This document shows, piece after piece, positions 30,565-40,754 of a stretch of 64,000 bases of DNA. Under the pieces are notes generated by a model. That model was not told where the DNA came from, did no database searches, and saw only the letters and a list, made by a program, of their open reading frames with translations. A program made the position numbers and the translations under genes. This DNA comes from Macrosoma leucophasiata (Eukaryota; Arthropoda; Insecta; Lepidoptera; Hedylidae): the NCBI GenBank assembly GCA_036365455.1, contig JAWQUS010000027.1:19580501-19644500 (forward strand). Reading direction: 5' to 3'. Every line of letters begins with the position of its first letter. Position 1 is the stretch's first letter.

Positions 30565-30916
30565 TTTAAGCTTTCATTTAAAAGAGCTCTTACTGAGTTT
30601 GTTGGGTAGCGGAGTTCTTCTCAGTAGTGACTGCACTTGGAACTCTGCTAAGTGAATAACATTGATCTTGACGAATAAGTTTTTCTTTTTCTTCATTTAT
30701 TATCATTGAAGGAATTGAAAAATTTTATGATTATTATGTTTTAACCAAATAGTTTAAATTTTAATTTTTAATTTACTATTAATATATGATTTTTCTTTAC
30801 TATATGTAATGGTTATTCGCTCTAGGTAGTTTATGATTTATTGACGTTTTGAAAGTATCTGTAAAGATCTATTCGAAATAAAAATATTTTCTATTTCTAT
30901 TTCTATTTCTATTTGT
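30565..30916 (+). mobile_element. LINE 3' UTR with (tttcta)n tail
   Basis: aaaagagctcttactgagtt, ggagttcttctcagtag and cttggaactctgctaagtga resemble the UTR of the LINE at 20926-21800 (read on its own strand), and the end is a hexamer run at 30888-30915 after gaaataaaaatattt. No ORF left. Confidence 0.65.
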
Positions 30917-31047
30917 AACATCTTAGGCCTCAGGGGTGCATCTGCATTTTGACCTTGGTCATTGTGTGGGTGTCTATAGGCTGAAGTCATCACTTAAAAT
31001 CAATGTGAACTGCATGCTTGTTTGCAACTTCTATAAAATAAAAAAAA
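30917..31047 (+). mobile_element. Fam-A 3' part
   Basis: Starts aacatcttaggcctcagggg, ends ctataaaataaaaaaaa. It directly follows the hexamer tail of the LINE, suggesting insertion into that tail. Confidence 0.88.
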
Positions 31048-31049
31048 TA

Positions 31050-31222
31050 CTTCAATTGGACTGCGCACACATAGCAACTCAAGTTTTGAGTTTCGGTGAT
31101 CGTCAAAAGTTTTCAGTTGCTGTAATCGATGACTAGGTAAGTTCTCAATTGCCGCAATTACCAACTGTTCAATATTATACCGGTTTCAAAAGTTGCCAGT
31201 TTCCGCAACTGTCAATCTCATT
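31050..31222. repeat. Repeat X, copy 1 (partner 41572-41737)
   Basis: Shares gactgcgcacacatagcaac, ttttcagttgctgtaatcga, tgactaggtaagttctcaat and gttgccagtttccgcaactg with 41572-41737. Rich in gcaact/agttgc inverted words. Family unknown. Confidence 0.75.
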
Positions 31223-31251
31223 TCAAATTTGTCGCTGAGTACTGTACCAAC

Positions 31252-31594
31252 GAAGCGCGCATGTCCCCGCGGCTGGTGTAGATCGGAAGCGATCTACTCG
31301 GTTTAGCTCTACGGGCGCGGTCTAGTGGTAGGCTAAAATGCGCGCTTCCGTGCTTCGGAAGGCATGTTAAGCCATCGGTCCCGGTTGCTATCAAAAGATA
31401 GCAGTCGTTAAACCTTGTCGGAGGCCTGATGGGCGGATTGGAAACATCCTACAGCGGGTTGGCCACTAACCCGTATCTCCACCAACCCGCATTGGAGTAG
31501 CGTGGTGGAGTAAGCTCCAGGCCTTCCCCCAAAAAAGAGGAGAGACTCGTGCCCAGCAGTGGGACGTATAATGTGTTGCTATAATTATTATTAT
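31252..31594 (+). mobile_element. S5 SINE with a 12-bp TSD
   Basis: 343 bp from gaagcgcgcatgtccccgcg to an att-repeat end, flanked by tactgtaccaac at 31240-31251 and 31595-31606. The head has gatctactcggtttagctct and acgggcgcggt, but the gatgggtgacc C-box-like word has been deleted, so this copy could not be transcribed from a 5S-type promoter. The tail is cagcgtggtggagtaagctc and gcccagcagtgggacgtata. The flanks fix both ends of the family. Confidence 0.92.
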
Positions 31595-31669
31595 TACTGT
31601 ACCAACATGGCCGTCACCGTAGCAAAGTAGTAGCTTATCGCGAAGCAGTCGTAGGAAATCCACGCGACG

Positions 31670-32235
31670 TAACAAATCGACGTAGCCAAGGTTTTTCAAG
31701 TAGCGTACTGTATTCTCTATAGAATAACTTATTAGTTAGTACCGGTAACTACCTGTATATGTACCGGTAGTTACCGGTACTAACTTATCAGTCAGTTATT
31801 ATAGATAAGTTAGTACCGGTAACTACCGGTACATATACCGGTAGTTACCGGTACTAATAAGTTATTCTTTTTTTTTTTTTTATGTAACGGAAGTGGCAAA
31901 CAAGCATGCAGTTCACATTGATGTTAAGTGATGACTGCAGCCTATAGACACCCACATGAAGACCAAGGCCAAAATGCAGATGCGTTACCACCCCTGAGGC
32001 CTAAGGTATTATGCCTCTGTGCCGGAAATTACAGAGCCGTACATTACCACCTGACCGGAACACGATAGTGCTGAACACTACCATTTAGCGGCAAGTATAT
32101 TAGGTAATGCGGTGGTGTCTACGCCCGCGAGCTCCATCACTGGAGCTCTACCACCAGTGAGATTCTATAGATAATACAGTGATTCTATAGATAATACAGT
32201 ACGCTACTTGAAACACCTAGGCTACGTCTACATCT
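31670..32235. mobile_element. Palindromic foldback element hosting Fam-A
   Basis: The outer inverted arms are cgtagccaaggtttttcaag-tagcgtactgtattctct at ~31680 and the complement ending near 32227. Inside are two tandem near-perfect palindromes built from agtaccggtaactaccggta and its complement (31736-31790 and 31808-31860). A Fam-A copy (31868-32158) sits in the element, and a 20-bp gattctatagataatacagt is tandemly duplicated next to it at 32161-32201. Confidence 0.82.
31868..32158 (-). mobile_element. Fam-A, full length, in the foldback element
   Basis: Minus orientation from a 14-nt poly-T to gctctaccaccagt. Near-consensus, with both arms of the 5' hairpin intact, so it is recent relative to its host element. 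Confidence 0.94.
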
Positions 32236-32410
32236 AGTATTGTTTTGCACAAAGCAAACTTCTGTTTGGCTTATATCTAAATACAGTTCGCTAACAAGTA
32301 CAGAGACCGATCGTTGTTACACAAAGAGAATGTCACTGATACTCGTATAATCGTATTATTTTAGCGTTGTTGATTTGCGAAGCTAGTATTTTGTTTTTGT
32401 ATTTGATGTA

Positions 32411-32724
32411 AGCGCCTTATTTGCTTAGTGGTAGCAGGCCACTACTACGTTGAGGTCCTGGGTTCGATTCACGGGTAGGGGGTAATCAGAGATAATGGTG
32501 TAAAGGCCTTTATCACTGGTTCTATTGGGATTTTTCCATTTTCTGGAGTTTTCCCAGTAGGTACCTCGAAGTTTGGTAATGTGCCCGGAGAGGTCAACAG
32601 GCTCGCCACCATGGGCCAAAAACGTAACCGGCGAATCGTGGGTGTTTGCATGTATGCTTGAATGTATGCATTTACCTCTGCCTATCCCTTCGGGGCTTAC
32701 AGGCGTGAAGTTACTTTTTTTTAT
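32411..32724 (+). mobile_element. T4 tRNA-derived SINE, nearly full length
   Basis: Head ttgcttagtggtagcaggcc with B box tgggttcgattcacgggtag; body gtaaaggcctttatcactgg, ttctattgggatttttcc, ggagaggtcaacaggctcgc; 3' end tgcatttacctctgcctatc, ttcggggcttacaggcgtga and T-rich tail. Structure is identical to 38259-38571. Confidence 0.88.
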
Positions 32725-32734
32725 CAGAAATGTA

Positions 32735-32830
32735 TTATAGGTGTGTCAGGACCGGGATGCCTGGCGCTCCACACTCTCTGCCTACCCCGTAAGAAACATG
32801 GCGTGAAGATACATATATACATACAGTATC
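32735..32830 (-). repeat. Repeat D fragment
   Basis: gtgtcaggaccgggatgcct, ggcgctccacactctctgcc and taccccgtaagaaacatggc are the complement of the repeat D copy at 33680-33858. Confidence 0.7.
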
Positions 32831-32834
32831 CAAC

Positions 32835-33045
32835 AAGAAATAATGCACATCGACCTCAGGAAGAGACGTCGGCTTATTTCGGATTTGTAGAGCATTATCT
32901 CTTTCGCACCTTACATATTTGACGTTTGTCGATCATTTTGATCAAGTTTTGACTAATACCGGACCACGGATGCTTACGTAGGCAGTGTGTAGCCGAGATA
33001 ACGCTCTATAAAGCCGAAACTAGCCGATTGCCAGTTTCATATTTC
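32835..33045. mobile_element. MITE C, copy with a degraded right end
   Basis: Starts gaaataatgcacatcgacct and carries gacgtcggcttatttcggat, agcattatctctttcgcacc, gaccacgg-type sequence, gagataacgctctataaagc and cgaaactagccgattg. Matches 62613-62840, which retains both termini. Internal gagataacgctct/agagcattatctc words also form an inverted pair. Confidence 0.8.
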
Positions 33046-33076
33046 TTGATGAGCACTGTACGTGTATTACATATTG

Positions 33077-33312
33077 TTTTTTTTTATGTAGCGGAAGTGG
33101 CAAGCAAGCATGCAGTTCACATTGATATTAAGTGATGACTGCAGCCTATAGATACCCACACGAAGACCAAGGTCAAAATTCAGATGCGTTACCACTCCTG
33201 AGGCCTAAGGTGTTATGTCTCTGTGCCGGAAATTACAGGGCCGTACATTACCACCTGATTGGAGCACGTTAGTGCTGAACACTACCATTTCGTGGCAAGT
33301 AAATTAGGTAAT
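33077..33312 (-). mobile_element. Fam-A, 5' end truncated
   Basis: Poly-T complement at 33077 through ggcaagtaaattaggtaatt. The distal 50 bp of the element (including the 5' hairpin) is absent. Confidence 0.92.
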
Positions 33313-33527
33313 TTGTAGAAAAAAAACAAAATATTACTAAAACTTACATTTTCAGTACAGATGATAAATAATTTTGGACAGTAGCTAAACGACAGGCTCT
33401 GTACAATTCAATCAGACATCTATTAGCATCTATTCAATATTAACTTCGTAAAATGAATAATTTACGAGATAAAAGCGTTGATCGGGGGATTATCGTTATC
33501 CTGCCATTAGGTGTCGTTAGGCGCTGG

Positions 33528-34012
33528 TACTCGCGGTAAGGACTTTATTTATGATACTGGGACAACACGCCCCGCAATTTATGCGATTGCAGTACCATTG
33601 AATTAAATGGAGCCATGTGAATAAAGAGCGCGATGAGCCATTTTCAATAGGACTAATAAGAGGTACCGGGGTTTTTTTGGTATGTATGTATGTATGTTCA
33701 CGCCAGGTCCCTAACGGGGTAGGCAGAGAGTGTAGAGCGCCAGATATCCCGGTTCTGACAAACCTCTCGTGCCTCGTCTACCTTCATCATTCTCTTCATA
33801 CTTGCACGCCGATTCCTAAGACTTTTGACCCCACCATCAGACAGAACTCGACCTATTTGGTACTCGCGGTAAGGACTTTATTTATGATACTGGGACAACA
33901 CGCCCCGCAATTTATGCGATTGCAGTACCATTGAATTAAATGGAGCCATGTGAATAAAGAGCGTAATGAGCCATTTTCAATAGGACTAATAAGAGGTACC
34001 GGGGTTTTTTTG
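33528..34012. repeat. 152-bp direct duplication flanking repeat D
   Basis: The segment from tactcgcggtaaggacttta to gtaccggggtttttttgg occurs at 33528-33679 and 33861-34012 with only about two differences (for example gcgcgatgagcc versus gcgtaatgagcc). Repeat D lies between (33680-33858). A third, diverged copy is at 35785-35960. High identity implies recent duplication or gene conversion. Confidence 0.93.
33680..33858 (+). repeat. Repeat D
   Basis: tatgtatgtatgtatgttca, gtaggcagagagtgtagagc, gccagatatcccggttctga, ctaccttcatcattctcttc and accccaccatcagacagaac. A close copy is at 56437-56615. Possibly a retroposon 3' region read in reverse; family unknown. Confidence 0.75.
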
Positions 34013-34525
34013 GTGACGCTATGAAAATAAGTGTATCAGAAGTTTTTTTTTTGCTTTTTTTATTATTTATAGACGATCAAACTATGCAAGACCCGCGTGA
34101 CTTAAGTAAGACGTGACGAAGAATTTTTGCTTATTATCTGACCCAGATATGGTGAAACTAAGCCTGGAGTTAACCAAGATTTTTTTTAAGTTAGCGAAGG
34201 ATATGTAATCCTACAGTAACTTTAAAAAATATTTTTACAAATATCTTAGTGCAACCCAAGTGCAAGTGGCTAAGTGTATTAATTCAATTAAACCAAGTGT
34301 TTTAATTCCATTAAAACACTTGGTGCCCAATGCCTTAGTTATGTAAGTATTAGCATAATAATCTTGTTGGTTGGTTGATTCATCAGTAAATTAATAAATT
34401 AATTAATTAAGCCAAGCGCTTATTCAACGCACAGATCGTAGGTAAAGCTTGTGTAAGTTTTCATTCTTTCATAAATTGAGAAGCAAGCATTAAGAAATCG
34501 GGTGATCCAATATTTTATTTAAAAC
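34013..34525. other. Unassigned AT-rich stretch
   Basis: A short inverted repeat occurs at 34290-34325: accaagtgttttaattccat against ttaaaacacttggtg. Nothing else. Confidence 0.4.
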
Positions 34526-34864
34526 TTACTGTCCCCGCGACTTAGTCCGCGTAAGAATATATGATTGTTCAGTATCTACCCGGACGAAGTCGTAGGCGAA
34601 GCTAGTTTAAAAGTAGCCTAAGTTACTCCTCATTACATCAGCTTACTGGCACATGCCAGTGAAAGTCCCGTCAAAATCGGTCCAGCCGTTCCCAAGATTA
34701 GCCCCGCCAAACAGACAGACAGACACAAATTGTAAAAAATGTTGTTTTGGTATATGTACCGTGTATACATACATATGCATTTAGGAAGAAGCGGTTATTT
34801 TAATATTACAAACGTCTGTTTGTAATATTAGAGTGTCTACTCTAATTTTATTTATTTGTACAGA
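34526..34864 (-). mobile_element. Helitron-like element with a decayed 3' end
   Basis: Minus strand: TCTGTACAAATAAATAAAAT 5' end near 34864, a local duplication/inversion of the tgtctgtttgtaatatta word at ~34812, gtctgtctgt, aacggctggaccgattttga, and gaagtcg-type 3' hairpin. The terminal CTAG has mutated. Confidence 0.78.
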
Positions 34865-35434
34865 TGGCTGGTCAATCAAGTAATTGATGCTCCAAGAAAA
34901 ATAATTACTCAATGGTATTCCGCTATAGATACACACGCGTTACAATGCCTATAGTTGTCCAATTACGAGGTGGTTAGACTATTGAAATTAAATGGTCAAT
35001 TTTTCAAACTCCGAGAGAATCTTCTCTTATTAAAAAATCAATAAAATACTTCACGTCTTGGACGTCAAACGTGGAAACGTCGTGGAGTGTCGTAATAGTG
35101 AGTTCTTACTGCAACATGGCTAAGAAAAGTAATGTTAAAGCATTTATGTTTTTATAGGCTACCTTTATGTATTTGTAGGCTACCTTATCTGCTCTTTAAT
35201 GCCATGCTACTACTAAGGAAGGTTCCAACGTGATCAAGCGGCCAGTTTTCTGATTTTACATATTAGACTAATTTTTAATTTCATTATTAGAATTAGCCGC
35301 AAAGGTAATTTTGTGTATCGTACCCTTCATGCGACTTATCATTATATTTATGATTTGTTTGCTGTATAAATGTCTACCTACTACTATCTTTTCATGATTT
35401 AATGTACCCTACCCTACTTATAGAAATGTACTCG
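34865..35434. other. No recognised feature
   Basis: AT-rich; a short direct echo, taggctacctttatgtattt and taggctaccttatctgctc, at 35156-35195. Confidence 0.35.
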
Positions 35435-35447
35435 TATACAGCTTTTT

Positions 35448-35616
35448 CAAGTGACCTTTTCCAACATATCTCAATTCAACCGTACTATATATTTTTTTCT
35501 TTTGTTCCACCAATCCGTATTGGAGCAGCGTGGTGGAGTAAGCTCCAGGCCTCCCCCCCCCAAAAAGGGGGAAAGACTCGTGCCCAGCAGTGGGACGTAT
35601 AATGGGTTGCCATTAT
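35448..35616 (+). mobile_element. RTE-type LINE or S5 3' end with a 13-bp TSD
   Basis: Flanked by tatacagcttttt at 35435-35447 and 35617-35629. The last ~110 bp is the S5/RTE tail (cagcgtggtggagtaagctc, gactcgtgcccagcagtggg, gccattatta). The first ~60 bp (caagtgaccttttccaacat, tcaattcaaccgtactatat) does not match the S5 body, so this may be a 5'-truncated insertion of the parental LINE. Confidence 0.85.
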
Positions 35617-35644
35617 TATACAGCTTTTTAATACATACATTTGT

Positions 35645-35775
35645 ATAGGACATATATTTGTATGACCTACAGATATTTGTTTCGGGTCTGGGTGTTTGTG
35701 TATGTGTTGTATGTGTACAACGGCACCCACGACACAGGTTTATACCTACTGTATTGAGTGTAAGAGAAAAGAAAA
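35645..35775 (+). mobile_element. T3 SINE, head missing
   Basis: gacatatatttgtatgacct, gtctgggtgtttgtgtatgt, acaacggcacccacgacaca and caggtttatacctactgt. It starts just after the 3' TSD of the preceding insertion. Confidence 0.85.
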
Positions 35776-35784
35776 TAATATAAT

Positions 35785-35960
35785 AGCGTCGATCATGAGA
35801 TTATAGTTATTCTGCCATTAGGTGTCATTTGTCGCTGGTACTCGCGGTAAGGACTTTATTTATGACACCGGAACAACACTTCCCTAATTATGCGAGTGCA
35901 GGCCATTGAATTAAATAGTCATGTAAATTAAGCGGGCAGATTAATAAAGGTGAGCATGTA
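35785..35960. repeat. Diverged third copy of the 33528 segment
   Basis: gcgtcgatcatgagattata, ctgccattaggtgtcattt, tactcgcggtaaggacttta and ccattgaattaaata match 33470-33640 including sequence left of the recent duplication. Hence the unit is itself a dispersed repeat. Confidence 0.8.
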
Positions 35961-36030
35961 AATTAAGGAGGCCATTAATATTCTCCTTGTTGTGTTTCAA
36001 GTTTATGTTCTTAACTGATTTAAATAATTT

Positions 36031-36412
36031 TTACGGATGGTAGAGCTCCAGTGACGGCTCTCGCGGGCGTAGGCACCACCGCATTACCTAATATACTTGC
36101 CGCTAAGTAGTAGTGTTCAGCAGTATCGTGTTCCGGTCAGGTGGTAATGTATGAAAAGAAAGAAAGAAAGAAAATATGTTTTCTTTCGAGTGAGATTTTA
36201 CAACCATTTTGGAAAAGTCAATAAACGGCAATAAACGGTCCTGTAATTTCTGGCACAGAGGCATAACACCTCAGGCCTCAGGAGTGGTAACGTATCTGCA
36301 TTTTGACCTTGGTCTTTGTGTGGGTGTCTATAAGCTGCAATCATCTTCGTCGATCACTTAACATCAATGTGAACTGCATGCTTGTTTGCCACTTTCATTA
36401 TAATATAAAAAA
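36031..36412 (+). mobile_element. Fam-A with an 84-bp insert
   Basis: The 5' part to ggtcaggtggtaatgta (36151) and the 3' part from cggtcctgtaatttctgg (36235) are Fam-A. The interruption starts tgaaaagaaagaaagaaaga, an (aaag)n tract with its imperfect complement tttctttcg. A gtcgat insertion lies at ~36350. The 5' hairpin is damaged (gagctcc/ggctctc). Confidence 0.88.
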
Positions 36413-36556
36413 GAACTGTTTGAAATAATTTGCTTTGATGACCGAGGTCTAAAGTGAGATCTTTTATGCGAGATATTTTATCTTTTATACTCGAGGTTAT
36501 AGGCTCCACCACGTTATTTAGCCTCCACAGTATTCTGCACGTGTTGGATATGTTTC

Positions 36557-36740
36557 ATCACTCCAGCCAAAAAAGTCCACTGCTGAGAAAAGCCTTCAAA
36601 GATGTCCATAACATGCTTGCGTGTAATAGGGGGAGAATATTATTGTATTTGGCATACGGAGTGGCGATCGCAGTGGCGGTGGTTCTATACTCCCTACAAA
36701 CGCTACTACCCGGCTCGCATTATTGTATTCACGAGTGCCC
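36557..36740 (-). mobile_element. Fam-B, diverged
   Basis: Minus orientation: tagtagcgtttgtagggagt, gaaccaccgccactgcgatc and a 3' end actttttt-ggctggagtgatga. Old copy. Confidence 0.65.
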
Positions 36741-37311
36741 TAGTATTTAAATGCTTTGACCCCAGTTTTTCTTGAAAAAACTCGAAAAGAGATTGTTTCT
36801 TACGAATATATTCTCCGAAAAAAGGTGTCATATTCCAAATCCATGAAATAGTTTTCACCCAAATTCATGTGATGGGTATCAAATACATCATTCATATCCA
36901 AAATTCACACCAGCGTTGATGGTTTACGCTAAATTTGTCAATGAGATACGATATCGGATTCATGGCTTGTAAAACCCGATGAAAAGGACAGAATGAGGTC
37001 CGATGCATTGAAAAATGATGTCTGCCATTGAATCCGAGATCTTTAAGGAATATTTATGATGATGATATTGGAATCGAAGTTTTATGATGCTTGAATTGCC
37101 TCATTTTTATAGAAGTCTTATTTATGAGTGTAATAAGGATTCATAAATTTGTTTTGCTTGTAATCTAATGCAGTCGTAATTACTTCAACCAATTTACATT
37201 TCTACTTCTGCTTATTGTTAGTGTTCCTGCACATTCTATTATTTAGTAAACTAAGGATAACGGTTTTACGTCACACGCGTGTAATTCTTAGCTACTAAAG
37301 AAAACATGTAC
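36741..37311. other. No recognised feature
   Basis: AT-rich, no long frame. Two attcat/ttcacacca words repeat without clear structure. Confidence 0.35.
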
Positions 37312-37535
37312 AGAAAAAAATGACTTCAGGCAGGAATCGAATCTGCTGTGTTCTCATGTTATCCAGGGGATAACCAGTCCAACTTTACCGCTAAGCTACC
37401 GGAGCCCGCCGCGCTTGGCCCCGCGTCTGGTCATCAGTTGACCGTCGAAGCAGCACCGGGGCTGGCCCTCTTTGCTGCGGCTTCTTCTGACCCCGCGGCT
37501 GGTGTAAATCGTAAGCGATCTACTTACTCCAAAGT
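37312..37535 (-). mobile_element. T2 SINE, then GC-rich fragment and S5 head
   Basis: Minus-strand T2 (gggctccggtagcttagcgg, ataaccc-type arm, gattcgattcctgcctgaag) occupies 37312-37415. It is followed by ~80 bp of GC-rich sequence of unknown origin and then, plus strand, the S5 head words gaccccgcggctggtgtaaa and cgtaagcgatctactta at 37492-37535. Confidence 0.65.
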
Positions 37536-38054
37536 GCTAAAACGACAATTATTTAAAAATATTTTATTTTCAGGAGCGTAGCTCGCGCAAACCCAAGAAC
37601 ATAATAATATATTATATTATCCTTTAAACGCAACTACCGTACCCTTTGGCTTTGTAATAAAAGTAAAAGAATATTTCTTCAGAAAATAATAGTTGCTGAA
37701 ACTCAATATCGGATAATGCCTTGAGAATAGGCCTTCCAAATAGGAAACCTCAGTAATTCACCTTAGGGGATTGAAATATTGTCTCAAAAGAAGGGTATCA
37801 CATTTTTTTGTACAATATTTCACGGGGCCGACTTTGTTGAACATTTGTGACTTGTGTGCTCTTTTGGGATTATAAAAATAAGAGAGACATATCATATTTT
37901 GCTTGAAGTACATTATATCTTTATCAATGTCAAACTAAATTTGTGATTGTGTTCGAAAAAAATAGGGATTTATTTTCTATCTATTTATTTTATCACAATA
38001 TTGTATATGAGGAAAGAAATATGTTTTGGTTCAAAAATGTTTTTGAAATTAAAG
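37536..38054. other. No recognised feature
   Basis: AT-rich sequence without frames or repeat structure. Confidence 0.35.
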
Positions 38055-38247
38055 TTTTTTTTTATGTAGTGTCCATGGCAAACACTCATACAGTTCATGT
38101 TGATGGTAAGTGAATACTGCAGCTTATGGAGATCTACAAAAAAAAAGGTCGAACTGCTGATATGTCCCCTGAGGCCTAAATTGTTATGATCCTGTGGTAG
38201 TTATTATGTTACCATTTAACTCAAACCGGAAAGTGCTAAAAATACCA
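38055..38247 (-). mobile_element. Fam-A, degenerate, truncated by T4
   Basis: tttttttttatgtagtgtcc, acagttcatgttgatggtaa, tgcagcttatggag and cctgaggcctaaattgttat. It is cut at the target site of the T4 SINE at 38259. Confidence 0.75.
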
Positions 38248-38258
38248 CTTTTTTTCTC

Positions 38259-38571
38259 CTCAGTAGCGTAGTGGTAGCAGGCCACTACTATTACACTGGA
38301 GGTACTGGGTTCGATTCCCGGGTCGGGGACTATCAGAGATAACGGTTTAAAATCCTTTATCTCTGCTTCTATTGGGATTTTTCCATTTTCTGGAAGTTTC
38401 CCAGTACCCCCGAGTTTGGTAATGTGCCCGGAGATGGCAACAGGTTCGCCACCTGTTACATGGGCCAAAACGTAACCGGCGAGTCGTGGGTGTTTGCATG
38501 TATGATTGAATGCATGCATTTACCTCTGCCTACCCCTTCGGGGATTACAGGCGCGAAGTTACGTTACGTTT
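38259..38571 (+). mobile_element. T4 tRNA-derived SINE, full length with TSD
   Basis: 313 bp. Head tcagtagcgtagtggtagca with B box tgggttcgattcccgggtcg; body ttctattgggatttttccat, gtgcccggagatggcaacag, aacgtaaccggcgagtcgtg; 3' end ccccttcggggattacaggc and T-rich tail. The 11-bp tttttttctcc at 38248-38258 and 38572-38582 is a probable target duplication, though T-rich. Confidence 0.9.
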
Positions 38572-38582
38572 TTTTTTTCTCC

Positions 38583-39189
38583 ACTTTTCAAGAGGAATGA
38601 GTATTGTTGTGGATGACTTGACAGAAGTCCTTGCTACGGTTTACGGGCGACTTAGGTCAATATCAAGATGAAAGGTGAGTATAGATTGGATGTATTTAGG
38701 TATGTATTCCGAGTTTAAACACTACCACTTGGCGGTAGACAGATTTCAAGTTTGGGTGTTACTGCTAGACGTGAAGTCTAGGTTTGATGAGCATGTTAAA
38801 AGTAGGTAGGTATTTCATTTTGAGATATTTTCGTTAGTGTTTATTTTTTTAAATAATAGAATTTTCTCATTTTTCATAATGAAATTGGTAATTTCTATTG
38901 ACATTTATGTTTACGTCGTGGGTACATATTATATATCTTTTTGTTATATGCAGAGATATGTCGCATAAAGGCGGACTTATATCACTAGATATTTTTTTCC
39001 CGTTAACCTCTATGTACGTAAGTGCAGAACAGGTCTAAATGTTGAAATAATGAGTGAAAAAATATGTTTATAATAGTATACATTTATAATTATACGTGTG
39101 ATTTTGAAAATACCTTCATTGTTATAACTGGTGATTCGTGTGTGTGCATTAAAACTACTAGCCATCTCTTGAAAAAAATAAGGCTTTAA
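38583..39189. other. No recognised feature
   Basis: AT-rich, unassigned. Confidence 0.35.
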
Positions 39190-39768
39190 GTTATGTATCG
39201 TCGCTTTATAGTGAAAACCTCGGGAATGCATTTTTACTCAATTTTTTTTCATTGCGTTTACAGGAAAATTACCTCGAAAGGCACCTTGTAAACACTCGCA
39301 TCTGTTAGTTAGCCGTGAATTCCTTGCAAGGAACGTATTGTTCCGTGTTAGAAAATTTATTTCTTGAGTGCATACTACGTACGTGAATAATTTTGCGTTT
39401 TCCAAAAAAAGGAAAAAAATAAGATGATTATAGAAAAAAATATAGCTATCGCAAAAAAATATGCTTATCGTAAAAAAAAAACAAATAAAATTATAAAATA
39501 AACGATTTTTATTCTCTTCCTATCCATGAAAACCTAGTACTTGCTCGCTTTAGGTCGAGTTTTTTGTATGAATACCTTGTAAGTAGCATTTTATGCATTT
39601 CGAACAATCTTACAGAATGTAACAGTTCTGGATTTAAAAGCGAGCTAAATTTTCTGATAAAACAACATAAACGCTCCCATACGAAAATTTATCAGTACGC
39701 AGTTTTTTCGTCCTCCTGAAAAGTTACTTATTTTACACTTACGAGGTTTTCACTATAAGGCGTCGGTA
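39190..39768. mobile_element. TIR element of ~580 bp
   Basis: Left end tatcgtcgctttatagtgaa-aacctcg; right end, as complement, cgtaccgacgccttatagtg-aaaacctcg. The terminal match is about 25-30 bp with few differences. The interior is AT-rich with repeated tatcg-a-n words (39447-39475) and no ORF, so it is a non-autonomous DNA transposon of unknown superfamily. Confidence 0.65.
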
Positions 39769-40040
39769 CGTTATTAATTCAGAGAGATTTCAAGGAATAT
39801 CGTCAGAAAGCTGGTGTATAATGCGTTCGTAAGCCCATCGATTAATGAGATGTGATTACATTATGAAACGATCATTCGCGTGGGATTTAAGCAATGGACG
39901 TGTAGCGGAATCATTGCTTAATATAAGTATCTTCACGTATATTCCCTCTGAGGGTAAGTAGAGAGCGAGAGAGCGTGGGCTGTCAAATATTTCGGTCTTT
40001 ACACCATGTATAAATCTTAGGTTTTACCAGTAAAGTCTTA

Positions 40041-40186
40041 CCCCCTTATTCATAAACGTACATTAGATACGTTTTAGCTATAGAATGCTTTGTATTTGTC
40101 AGTTGCATGGTCAAATGTGCAGGAGAGAAAAAGACAAAGGAGAGATCAGCAAAACATTAGCTAAAATACGTTTATGAATAAGGGGG
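40041..40186. mobile_element. MITE ccccttattcataaacgta, copy 2
   Basis: Left cccccttattcataaacgta, right tacgtttatgaataaggggg: a perfect 20-bp inverted terminus. Body as at 9611. The perfect termini make this the best copy for defining the family. Confidence 0.92.
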
Positions 40187-40325
40187 CTAGAATTTACCGA
40201 CATGACTTGGTAAATGCAATGATTTTTTTTTTAAAGTTATGATTTTTTAGTTTTTTCGTCACCAGAATTTCCAATTGTACATATACTAGTTTGAAATTAG
40301 TGATACCGAGACGTCCTTGTAAAAG

Positions 40326-40620
40326 CCTTTTTCCTGTCATGCGGATTTGCGTTCGCCCGCATGTGTGGTCCGCATGCGTGTCACATGGATACCATCGTTT
40401 CTTAAAATCTTTTCCTTTGACGCGTGGCACCTGCGTGTCGGGGGCGTTCACGGCTTTATTATGTCCAATCTGTATATTGATCTGATGACTGCATCTGTTA
40501 GCGGCACGCACCAAATTGCAACGGTGCAGATTTCTTGTTCTGCGTGTTGTTTGCTGACGTGTTTACCTGCATGCGGACACACCCGCGTGCGGACGCAAAC
40601 CCGCTTGATAGGAAAAAGTT
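40326..40620. mobile_element. GC-rich MITE with ~55-bp TIRs
   Basis: Left ctttttcctgtcatgcggat-ttgcgttcgcccgcatgtgt; right, as complement, ctttttcctatcaagcgggt-ttgcgtccgcacgcgggtgt. The interior includes gacgcgtggcacctgcgtgt. GC content is well above the surroundings. No ORF is conserved. Confidence 0.78.
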
Positions 40621-40754
40621 CTTATTGCGATTCAGTTTAGGTGCATCCAAAATCCTTGTTTTATTAGTCTTATTTGACAGCGTATGAACAAACGAGATAA
40701 AGCTAATAGCAATTTAAGTAAAAGGTCGCTATTTAGGATTTTTGTAGTAAGACA

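Noticed and set aside
40194..40514. A 106-codon frame on the minus strand
   Set aside because: It overlaps the GC-rich MITE and lacks any protein-like conservation; GC-rich TIRs make chance frames.
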